Positions 6,544 through 14,750 of a DNA stretch of 15,493 nucleotides are shown here, in pieces. A model generated the notes under the pieces. That model saw only the letters and a program-made list of their open reading frames with translations. It did no database searches and was not told the origin of the DNA. Within the stretch, counting starts at the first letter, position 1; each line of letters opens with the position of its first letter. Source of the stretch: Alphaproteobacteria bacterium. Lineage in GTDB: Bacteria; Pseudomonadota; Alphaproteobacteria; Micropepsales; Micropepsaceae. A program made the translations under genes and the position numbers. The stretch is from the NCBI GenBank assembly GCA_015654715.1, contig JAATGK010000244.1, positions 1-15,493 of the forward strand, read 5' to 3'.

Positions 6544-6613
6544 CCCTCCCCTTGAGGGAGGGTCGAAATCTGCCAAGCGTAGCGGAGCAGATTTCGGAGA
6601 GGGGTACGTCGTG
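6544..6613 (+). repeat. Palindromic repeat, copy D1 (plus orientation)
   Basis: A 70-bp unit. It has the same first hairpin as copy A, a second stem CGAAATCTGC paired with GCAGATTTCG, and the end GAGAGGGGTACGTCGTG. It faces copy D2 across a 30-bp spacer. Confidence 0.9.
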
Positions 6614-6643
6614 ACGCCGGGCGTCGTGCCTCAATGCAGAGAA

Positions 6644-6705
6644 CACGACAAACCCCTCCCCGAAAAATCCCTGCGTGATTTTTCGACCCTCCTTCAAGGG
6701 GAGGG
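6644..6705 (-). repeat. Palindromic repeat, copy D2 (minus orientation)
   Basis: A 62-bp unit on the minus strand. The first hairpin has one change in its loop-side arm, and the second stem is CGAAAAATC paired with GATTTTTCG. The inner end is CACGACA on the plus strand. It ends 13 bp before the mlaF stop codon. With D1 it forms a twin inverted pair. Confidence 0.9.
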
Positions 6706-6718
6706 TTGGGGTTCATCC

Positions 6719-7516
6719 TTACCCCCGCACTTCCATCTTGATCGGGCCTTCGGCGCGGCCGTGGATGAATTGGCCGACGTAAGGGTTGCCGCTGTGGTCA
6801 ATCTCGGCGGTGGGGCCTTCCCAGATGATCTTGCCCTTGTACAGCATGGCAATGCGGTCGGCGATTTTGCGCGCGCTGACGAGATCATGGGTGATCGACA
6901 GCGTCGTGGTGCCGGTGCCGCGCACCGTATCGACGATCAGGTTGTTGATGACGTCGGACATGATCGGATCGAGGCCGGTGGTCGGCTCGTCGAAGAAGAT
7001 GATTTCGGGATCGGCAGCGATGGCGCGCGCCAGACCGACGCGCTTCTGCATGCCGCCGGAAAGCTCGGAGGGATAAAGCCCGCCGACATCGGCGCCGAGA
7101 CCGACCTTGGTGAGTTTCTCGTAGGCGATATCGCGCGCCTTCTTGCGCCCGACGCCGCGGCCTTGGATCAAGCCGAAGGCGACGTTCTCCCACACCGGCA
7201 TCGAGTCGAACAGCGCCGCGCCTTGGAACAGCATGCCGAATTTGCGCAAATAGGCATCGCGCGCGCGCCCCCGCAGCTTGGCGGTATCCTGACCATCGAC
7301 CAGGATCTGGCCCGCATCCGGCTTCAGAATGCCGAGCACGCATTTGATCGTCACCGATTTGCCGGTGCCCGAGCCGCCGATCACCACCAGCGACTGGCCT
7401 CTCGGCACGGTGAGATCGAGCCCATCGAGCACGACCTTGGGCCCGAAGCGCTTCTTGACGCCTTTGATGACGATCTTCGCCCCATCGTCGTCCGTAACGG
7501 AGGCTGCGCTTTCCAT
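6719..7516 (-). CDS. mlaF: ABC transporter ATP-binding protein, MlaF type
   Basis: A 265-residue ATPase of the Mkl/MlaF family, which drives phospholipid (or related lipid) movement between inner and outer membranes together with an MlaE permease. Walker A is GGSGTGKS at 47-54, the Q-loop Gln98, the signature LSGGMQKR at 152-159, Walker B IIFFDEP at 172-178 and the switch His210. The motif FQGAALFDSMPVWENVAF at 97-114 is typical of MlaF. It starts 9 bases after the mlaE stop, so it is in the same operon. No MlaD-type substrate-binding gene is in this window, so the partner must be elsewhere or the system incomplete here. Confidence 0.92.
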   Translation of the reverse strand: MESAASVTDDDGAKIVIKGVKKRFGPKVVLDGLDLTVPRGQSLVVIGGSGTGKSVTIKCVLGILKPDAGQILVDGQDTAKLRGRARDAYLRKFGMLFQGAALFDSMPVWENVAFGLIQGRGVGRKKARDIAYEKLTKVGLGADVGGLYPSELSGGMQKRVGLARAIAADPEIIFFDEPTTGLDPIMSDVINNLIVDTVRGTGTTTLSITHDLVSARKIADRIAMLYKGKIIWEGPTAEIDHSGNPYVGQFIHGRAEGPIKMEVRG

Positions 7517-7525
7517 GAGGAGCCT

Positions 7526-8305
7526 CTAGAAGTTCAGAATGTTGAAGATATTGGTGAGGATGTAATTCGCCACCAGGATCAGGATCGAGGCCGACACCAC
7601 GGCATTGGTGGTCGCCGCGCCGACGCCTTGGGCGCCGCCTTTCGAATTGAAGCCGTTATACGAACCCATCAGCGCGATCAGGAAACCGAACACCACCGCC
7701 TTGATCAGGCCGGACATCACGTCGTTGCCGTTGAGGTCGTTCATCGTGGTGTTGAGATAGATCGAGCCGGTGAAGCCGAGGCTTTTGGTGGCGGCGACAT
7801 AGCCGCCCAACACGCCGATGGCATCGGCGACGGCCACCAGCAGCGGCATCGAAACCAGCGCCGCCATCAGCCGCGGCACCACCAGGTATTTGACCGGGCG
7901 CGTCGCCAGTGTGGTCAGCGCATCGATCTGCTCGGTGACGCGCATGGTACCCAGCTCGGCGGCGATGGCGGCCGAAACACGCCCCGCCACCATCAAGCCG
8001 GCGATCACCGGGCCCAGTTCGCGCAAGATGCCGATCAGCACCACCGTCGGCACGAACTGCTCGGCGCCATAGCGCGCGGTGCCGATGTAAATCTGCAAGG
8101 CCAGCACGGCGCCGGTGAAGAAGGCCGTCAGGCCGACGACCGGCAGCGAAAAGAAGCCGATCCGCATCATCTGCGTGCCGACCAGCGACCAATAGATCGG
8201 CGGCCGGATGAAACTGGTTACCGCATCGGCGGTAAAAATCGACAGGCGGCCAACTTCCCCGAGCAGTTCGAGCGTGGACCGCCCCACGGCAGTAAAGAAC
8301 TTCAT
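7526..8305 (-). CDS. mlaE: MlaE-type ABC transporter permease
   Basis: A 259-residue integral membrane permease of the MlaE family, the membrane partner of the ATPase directly downstream. Hydrophobic segments are at about 50-74, 85-108, 146-171, 199-217 and 234-255. The family signature ELGPVIAGLMVAGR...ELGTMRVTEQIDAL is at 96-130 and contacts the ATPase. Length is normal. The ATG overlaps the alr stop (ATGA at 8305-8302), so translation is probably coupled to alr. The combination suggests outer-membrane lipid homeostasis. Whether it exports or retrieves lipid is not visible. Confidence 0.92.
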   Translation of the reverse strand: MKFFTAVGRSTLELLGEVGRLSIFTADAVTSFIRPPIYWSLVGTQMMRIGFFSLPVVGLTAFFTGAVLALQIYIGTARYGAEQFVPTVVLIGILRELGPVIAGLMVAGRVSAAIAAELGTMRVTEQIDALTTLATRPVKYLVVPRLMAALVSMPLLVAVADAIGVLGGYVAATKSLGFTGSIYLNTTMNDLNGNDVMSGLIKAVVFGFLIALMGSYNGFNSKGGAQGVGAATTNAVVSASILILVANYILTNIFNILNF

Positions 8306-9489
8306 GGCACGTCCTCGTAGCGGCGCCGGGCGCGGCGCGAAAGCGAGGTTAGGATTTCATACGAAATGGTGTTGGCGGCAGTGGCGACGTCGTCAAGCGA
8401 AATCGTCTCGCCGATCAGTTCGACGTCCTGGCCCGCCGCCACCGTTCCCGGCACGTCGGTGACGTCGAAGGTCAGAAGGTCCATCGAAACGCGGCCGACG
8501 ATCGGCGCCTTGATGCCGTTCACCGCCACCGCGCCGCTGTTTGACAGAGTCCGAAAAATGCCGTCGGCGTAGCCGAGCGCGGCGGTGGCCAGCAGCGACG
8601 GCCGCTTCAAGCGGTGCGTGGCGCTATAGCCGACGGTCTCGCCCTTGGGCGCGGCGCGCACCTGCATGATCTTGGTGGCAAGGCGCACCACCGGTTGGAA
8701 CGGATTGGCAAAACCGGGCTGCGGATTGCCGCCGTAGAGCGCAATCCCCGGCCGCACCATGTCGAACAGATAGTCCTTGCCGAGCAGGATGCCGCCCGAA
8801 GCCGACAGACTGGCGGGCGCTTCCGGCAACATCGCCAGCGCGGTCTTGAAGCGCTCGAGCTGGACGGCGTTCATCTTGGCATCGGGCTCGTCGGAGCAGG
8901 CCAAATGGCTCATCCACAACACGACGCGCAGGCCCGAGAGCAACCGCGCATGCTCGGCCGCCAAGGTTTTCAGCTCCGAGGCCGCCAAGCCCAAGCGATT
9001 CATGCCGGTGTCGATGTGTACGGCGGCATCAAGCCGGGTTTTGGTGGTGCGCGCTGTTGCCGACCAGGCGGCGATCTCGGCCAGTGAATTCAGCACCGGC
9101 GTCAGATTGTAACTGATAAGGGCGGGCACCATGTCCGGTTGCGCCCCGTCGAGGACGAAAATCCGCGCCCGCCGCGCCAGCGTCCGCAAAGCGATGCCCT
9201 CTTCGAGGCGCGCGACAAAGAAGGTGTCGCAACCGGCTTGGAGCAGCGCCTCCGCCACCGGGGTGAGGCCGATACCGTAAGCGTCGGCCTTGACCACGCC
9301 GGCGACCACGGAAGGACTGGCAAGTCTTTGTGCTGTGCGGAAATTCGCGGCAATCGCAAAGGTGCGCACCGTCAGGCACGCCGCCTCGAAATCCGTGACC
9401 AATTCGTCATCTGCCCGGTCCATGGCCGGACAATGCAGCCCCGCCGCTGCGGCGTCAAAGCTTCTTCGCAGGTGCGGCGAAACGGTCAC
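8302..9489 (-). CDS. alr: Alanine racemase
   Basis: A PLP-dependent racemase interconverting L- and D-alanine, supplying D-alanine for peptidoglycan. With the chosen start it is 395 residues. The PLP lysine is Lys67 in VVKADAYGIG, the second catalytic base Tyr288 in VGYSATHRL, and HIDTGMNRLG (158-167) and GRVSMD (332-337) are family motifs. I chose GTG at 9489 because it overlaps the upstream stop as GTGA and has GGGGG 6 bases upstream. ATG at 9423 would give an N-terminus closer to typical Alr length, and GTG at 9519 is also open, so the start is uncertain. The gene is coupled to mlaE downstream. No second, biosynthetic or catabolic racemase is nearby. Confidence 0.95.
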   Translation of the reverse strand: MTVSPHLRRSFDAAAAGLHCPAMDRADDELVTDFEAACLTVRTFAIAANFRTAQRLASPSVVAGVVKADAYGIGLTPVAEALLQAGCDTFFVARLEEGIALRTLARRARIFVLDGAQPDMVPALISYNLTPVLNSLAEIAAWSATARTTKTRLDAAVHIDTGMNRLGLAASELKTLAAEHARLLSGLRVVLWMSHLACSDEPDAKMNAVQLERFKTALAMLPEAPASLSASGGILLGKDYLFDMVRPGIALYGGNPQPGFANPFQPVVRLATKIMQVRAAPKGETVGYSATHRLKRPSLLATAALGYADGIFRTLSNSGAVAVNGIKAPIVGRVSMDLLTFDVTDVPGTVAAGQDVELIGETISLDDVATAANTISYEILTSLSRRARRRYEDVP

Positions 9490-10127
9490 CGGTGACCCCC
9501 GATAATGGCGGCCAGACACGGCGCGTTGGGATCGACGTTGGTGGGGCAGACTGGCGCGGTATTGCGCTCATGCGCCTGGACGTCGCTCGGGCGCAGTGTT
9601 TCCTGGTCCGGCAACTCCCGCGGGCGCGCGTTAAGGACGATGTTGCCGTAACGGTCGTAGACGAAATCCCACGGCTTGCGCCGGCATTCGGCGCGCATCT
9701 TGGAATTCAGCCATTCGTAGCTGTTGGCGCCGCAGGCGAGCGAGCGGCCCAGCGCCCATCCCATATCAGTGATGGCGTTGTTTTCTTCTTCGTCTTGTTT
9801 CGGGCGCAGCACGCGGGGAATAATATTGGGATTGACGGTACCGGCATTGCGGCTGGTCGGCTTGATCTTGGTATCTTGCGACACATGGACCGGCGATTGC
9901 AGCACCACCCACTCCAGCGGCTCAATCTTCTTTGGCACAAGAAACGCGATCGGCACCCATTCGGAGGTGATCAAAAGCACCACAATCAAAGTGTGCAGAA
10001 TGACGACGGCAATACCGGCATAGACCCGCCTGAGGTTGCGCTTGCGCTCAGCCTCCGCCACACGCAGACGTGCTTGAAGGTCTGCCAACAAGGTGGCGGA
10101 CTCACCAACAAAAGACGTGTCTGCCAC
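9486..10127 (-). CDS. Single-pass membrane protein of unknown function, coupled to alr
   Basis: A 213-residue protein that I cannot name. Residues 1-33 are charged and helical (ADLQARLRVAEAERKRNLRR), likely cytoplasmic and perhaps a short coiled coil. One transmembrane helix is at about 36-56. The remaining 155 residues are probably periplasmic. That part contains GWALGRSLACGANSYEWL, then RAECRRKPWDFVYDRYGNIVL, and ends with CPTNVDPNAPC. The four cysteines could form two disulphides. The layout (short cytoplasmic part, one helix, Pro-containing linker, small domain) resembles TonB-like or envelope scaffold proteins, but no TonB motif is present. The stop overlaps the alr start as GTGA if alr begins at 9489. 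The pairing with alr hints at an envelope role. Confidence 0.75.
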   Translation of the reverse strand: MADTSFVGESATLLADLQARLRVAEAERKRNLRRVYAGIAVVILHTLIVVLLITSEWVPIAFLVPKKIEPLEWVVLQSPVHVSQDTKIKPTSRNAGTVNPNIIPRVLRPKQDEEENNAITDMGWALGRSLACGANSYEWLNSKMRAECRRKPWDFVYDRYGNIVLNARPRELPDQETLRPSDVQAHERNTAPVCPTNVDPNAPCLAAIIGGHR

Positions 10128-10229
10128 CGACTGCCTGCTGCCCTTGAAAACCCGGGAATCCAGTTTATGCCATTCATCGAACCCGGGCGACTATACACCT
10201 GGACGTAATGATGTTTCCCCAGGGCGGGC

Positions 10230-11222
10230 TTAATCCCAGACGTTAGGGATTTCGAGCTGCCGACGTGCGGTGACAAGCCGCGGCGACCGCCACAGGGCCA
10301 TCGCCCCGGCCCATTTGGCCTCCCAGCCGGGCCGAATCCGGCCAATCAGCGGCGTCCCCTCCTGGGAATGGACCCGGCCGGCCCGGTCCGCGGCCTCGGG
10401 GCTGATCGAGCGCTCGAGAAAGTCGCCCATAGCCCGGGCGGCGGCCCGGGGCTCGCTTAACCAGTCCTCGTAGCGGACCAGGAGGCACCGGCTGCGGCGG
10501 GCGAGCCAAGCATAACAGCGTAGCGCGTTCATGTATTTGCAGACCGCCTTGGCCGGCCCGTTGCCGAACACCCGCGCCGTCGAGCGCGACCAACTCTCGA
10601 ACCGGCGGACCATTACGATGGTGCGGGCGTCCGGACGGCGCACGAACAGCTCCGGGGCGCGGGTGCATTCGGCCCGCAGCTTGACCACCGGCACCACGCC
10701 CAGCGCACCGGACAAATCACCCGACATCGCCCACATCGCCCGGCGGTAACGGGGCGCCAGCGGATTGAACGGGCGCGACCAGAACCACGACGCCATCTGG
10801 GTATAGAAGTCCGGCTCCGACACCGACGGAATTCCGGCTTCGAACAAAACCTGGCTCATCAACGTCGAACCGCAGCGTCCGGGCGAGAACAAGAAGACGG
10901 GATCTGCCGCCGGTGGCGTCCGGCTCAGGAATGCGTCATCGAGCGGGACACGCAACACGCGACGGGCATGCCGGCGCAAGTAAAGATAATAGAATGGCGC
11001 GCTTTGCACGCCTTGCGGTTCCACACCGGTAATGTAGATGGCGCGGCCATGAAGAAAATCGAGGCAATACGGAAACGCGCGCGGCACAAGCGTCGCAGGA
11101 GAACCTTTCGAACACACGAAATCGTTCGCCGCCGCAATGCTGATGCGCGATGTGTTTCGAACACGCAGAACGGTGCATTCGCTGGCGTTGCGGATCAAGC
11201 CGCCGTCCGTGTTGGAATCCAT
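10230..11222 (-). CDS. Sulfotransferase family protein
   Basis: A probable PAPS-dependent sulfotransferase, 330 residues from the ATG at 11222. The 5'-phosphosulphate loop is FLFSPGRCGSTLMSQVL at 110-126. The segment VMVRRFESWSRS at 203-214 fits the 3'-phosphate-binding strand and Ser. RYEDW at 250-254 is typical of bacterial sulfotransferases. The acceptor is unknown. The frame is open to GTG or ATG-like codons up to 11339 (369 residues), but the extra 39 residues look non-conserved and would remove the intergenic space shared with the divergent glycosyltransferase gene, so I prefer 11222. No strong ribosome-binding site is seen at either start. The neighbouring glycosyltransferase suggests a role in decorating a surface glycan, which is inference. 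Confidence 0.8.
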   Translation of the reverse strand: MDSNTDGGLIRNASECTVLRVRNTSRISIAAANDFVCSKGSPATLVPRAFPYCLDFLHGRAIYITGVEPQGVQSAPFYYLYLRRHARRVLRVPLDDAFLSRTPPAADPVFLFSPGRCGSTLMSQVLFEAGIPSVSEPDFYTQMASWFWSRPFNPLAPRYRRAMWAMSGDLSGALGVVPVVKLRAECTRAPELFVRRPDARTIVMVRRFESWSRSTARVFGNGPAKAVCKYMNALRCYAWLARRSRCLLVRYEDWLSEPRAAARAMGDFLERSISPEAADRAGRVHSQEGTPLIGRIRPGWEAKWAGAMALWRSPRLVTARRQLEIPNVWD

Positions 11223-11237
11223 GATGATAAATACGAG

Positions 11238-11251
11238 CGAACGCGCGTTCG
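11238..11251. promoter_or_regulatory. Perfect 14-bp palindrome in divergent intergenic region
   Basis: CGAACGCGCGTTCG is a perfect inverted repeat, 15 bp upstream of the preferred sulfotransferase ATG and about 125 bp upstream of the divergent glycosyltransferase gene. The size and position would fit a repressor operator. No regulator gene is next to it, and short CG-rich palindromes arise by chance in GC-rich DNA. Confidence 0.3.
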
Positions 11252-11376
11252 GTTGGCGGCATTTGTGTAATTGATTGTCACAAGGCGCTGCTTCGCCACC
11301 CGTTCCAACACTTTCGCTGACGGCGTGAACAGCACGCAAGCGCTAAGCTCGCATCATCTCCAAAGCACGCGAGTCC

Positions 11377-12206
11377 ATGCAGGTTTTCCTCATCAATCTC
11401 AATCGGCGCAACGATCGTCTCAGCGCCATGACGGCGCAACTGGCGCGGCTGGGACTTACCGCAACGCGAATTCCGGCGATCGACGCCGATGACGTCAGTG
11501 CCGCTTGGCTGGCACAATTTTTCCACGCAAGTGGTCCGCTAGGCGCGATCCCGAAAGGCGATCAGTGCTGCTCGCTCAGCCACCGCCGTGCTTGGTCGGC
11601 ATTTCTGGCCAGCGGCGCGCCTTATGCCTCCGTGCTGGAAGACGATGTCGTGCTCGGCGACGACGCCTCGGCTCTGCTGCGCCGCTCCGATTGGATCGCC
11701 AGCAGCGCCCACTTGGTGAAACTCGAGCACTTCGGTCCGCCGGGCCAGCGCGTGTTGATCGGCGAGCCAACCGACATCGGCGGCGGCCACAGCGTGGCGC
11801 CGATCTTGTCCCGCCACACCGGCGCGGCGGCTTACGTGATTTCGCGGCCCGCAGCGCTACGGCTCGCCGCGATCGAGCGCTGGGACGTGCCGGTCGACCA
11901 TCTGATGTTCAATCCCAACGTCTCGGCGCTGGCCCGAGAGCTGCAACCGTTCCAACTTCTGCCGGCGATCGCCCGCCAGCGCTCCGGCGCCTCCGACATC
12001 GCCCATTGGCGCCAGGCCGGCCGCAAGCTCGGCGCCAAACTCGTCAGGCGCGAGATTGTACGTGCCTATTACGAATGCCGCCTGTTGCCGCGGCAGATCG
12101 CGGCGGTGCTGACCGGCGAGGCGCATCTGGCGCGCGTCGCGGCCCCGCTCCCGGTCCGCTTCGACCGGCCGTCGATCGAATTCGTTGCCGCCCCCGCGGC
12201 AACGGT

Positions 12207-12210
<4 letters not shown>
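11377..12210 (+). CDS. Family 25 glycosyltransferase (LPS biosynthesis type)
   Basis: A 277-residue enzyme of the GT25 family, members of which add sugars to lipooligosaccharide or other glycans. The N-terminus VFLINLNRRNDRLSAM (3-18) is the family opening motif. CCSLSHRRAW (64-73) and VLEDDVVL (86-93), with the acidic EDD at 88-90 as probable metal and nucleotide-sugar ligand, follow in the usual order. PVDHLMF at 172-178 is the late conserved Asp motif. It is cytoplasmic with no signal peptide. The ATG at 11377 fits the family start, though the ribosome-binding site is weak. Donor and acceptor sugars cannot be told. Its TAG shares bases with the dnaB TAA (12207-12210) on the other strand, so no terminator separates the convergent genes. 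Confidence 0.88.
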
Positions 12211-13637
<1,427 letters not shown>

Positions 13638-13728
13638 CCGGTCCCAGGTGTTCTCGAAGAGGGCACCGAATCAACATTTTGCGCCCCCTGCCCGCAAGAC
13701 GATTCGCAAGGGCGGCGGTTTTGATAAC

Positions 13729-13756
13729 AAGTTATTAGAGCCCGTATGGCGTGCAA
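13729..13756 (-). promoter_or_regulatory. Candidate dnaB promoter with inverted repeat
   Basis: On the minus strand TTGCAC (13756-13751) is followed after 16 bases by TAACTT (13734-13729), a plausible -35/-10 pair about 92 bp before the dnaB ATG. The -10 lies within the inverted repeat ATAAC-AA-GTTAT (13724-13735). Just upstream, TGGGGATAA at 13761-13769 is one mismatch from a DnaA box (TGTGGATAA). All three are within the 3' part of the GNRNAxKHG reading frame. No measurement supports the promoter. Confidence 0.3.
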
Positions 13757-13949
13757 TTCGTGGGGATAAGTCCGCCGCGCCCCTTGCCTCAAGGTCGTGC
13801 GTTTGGAAGGCGGGCGGCCGAGGCCCAATTCATCGAGCATCGTATAGGTGCAGCGGATGTAAAGTGTCAGCGCTTGGCGCTTGGCGCGGCGCAGCTGCGT
13901 ATAGCGGCCGTGCTTGAGGGCGTTGCGGTTGCCCGGCTGACCGCCGCGC

Positions 13950-14540
13950 TTACGCGGAAGGGCTGGCGCCATCCATCCTCGCAGTTCCGGCTAGAGCGGA
14001 TTTGGCTTCGGCCGGGTTCGCCGGCGCCGCTTTTTCCTTTCTGGCTTTTTCGGCGGCTTCGGCTTGGGTAATGGCCGGATCGAAGCGCTCGTCGGCGATC
14101 ACCTTCATGTAGCGAAGCATCTTCCGCACAAGGTCGCGCTCCAGCAAAACTTCCGGAATCGAATTCGAATCGTTCCAAGCTTTCGGCGGCGCGAGATGCT
14201 GAATCACGGTCCGCCGCCGCTGCTCGACCTGGGCGAGATAGCCGATGGCTTTGCCGAGACGGGCGTTGGCATTGATCATGCGCGACATGACGAGGACGGC
14301 TTGCAGCCGGTCGTCGGCGGAAAAGGCGGGGTCTTTGCCGAGATCGGCCGCCTGTTGGACGCCGACGTTGAGGTGCTCCATCAGACGCAAAACCGTGCCC
14401 CGGCGCACCATCTCATCCCAGGCGGGGACCGGACCGTTATCGGGCGCGGGCTCGTTATTGCCTTTCGGGTTTTTGCCGGCCGGGCCCGGCGGCGGTTTCG
14501 GCCTAGCCTCGGTATGCGGTTCAGTATTGGTTGCAATCAT
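13950..14540 (-). CDS. Hypothetical protein, first gene of two-gene module 2
   Basis: A 196-residue soluble protein that I do not recognise. Residues 1-40 are low complexity, rich in Pro, Asn and Lys. Residues about 40-150 look helical, with RLQAVLVMSRMINANARLGKAIGYLAQVEQRRR, in which SRMINANARLGKAI resembles ARVITADSILGKQL of the gene at 6000-6353. The C-terminal 40 residues are Ala/Lys/Glu rich. I chose ATG 14540 because GAGGAG lies 6 bases upstream. The upstream ATG at 14558 (six residues longer) has no such site. The downstream GNRNAxKHG gene overlaps it by 23 bases, the same order as in module 1. The pair is directly upstream of dnaB on the same strand and might be transcribed into it. 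Confidence 0.7.
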   Translation of the reverse strand: MIATNTEPHTEARPKPPPGPAGKNPKGNNEPAPDNGPVPAWDEMVRRGTVLRLMEHLNVGVQQAADLGKDPAFSADDRLQAVLVMSRMINANARLGKAIGYLAQVEQRRRTVIQHLAPPKAWNDSNSIPEVLLERDLVRKMLRYMKVIADERFDPAITQAEAAEKARKEKAAPANPAEAKSALAGTARMDGASPSA

Positions 14541-14684
14541 GCTGGTCTCCTCTAGCATAAGGAGAACATTGGGAGCGCATTCCCTGTTTCAAGGGGTGCG
14601 GTGGGAATATTTACATGAATTGGTTAACGGACCGACGTCGCCTTAGCCACCGCCGCTGAACGGGGGCGAGCGGAACTTTGTTAT

Positions 14685-14703
14685 CTTCGCCTAACAAGCG
14701 AAG
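14685..14703. promoter_or_regulatory. Hairpin in the divergent intergenic region
   Basis: CTTCGC and GCGAAG form a perfect 6-bp stem around the loop CTAACAA, 48 bp before the ATG at 14751. No T-run follows on either strand, so it is not a standard terminator. It could be an operator or a leader hairpin of the plus-strand gene. Confidence 0.25.
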
Positions 14704-14750
14704 GCCTAAACTTAATATCTTGTGCGGCGAGTCAGATAGCGAGTCCCAAT

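Noticed and set aside
4730..6705. Repeats considered as a CRISPR array
   Set aside because: Copies lie at irregular distances, in both orientations, with variable interiors, and there are no cas genes.
6614..8320. Continuation of the frame starting at 6350 across mlaF and mlaE
   Set aside because: mlaF and mlaE have complete conserved motifs on the minus strand. The continuation is compositionally a shadow frame.
11223..11339. N-terminal extension of the sulfotransferase to 11339
   Set aside because: The extra 39 residues show no family similarity and would leave only 37 bp to the divergent gene. The later ATG leaves room for promoters.
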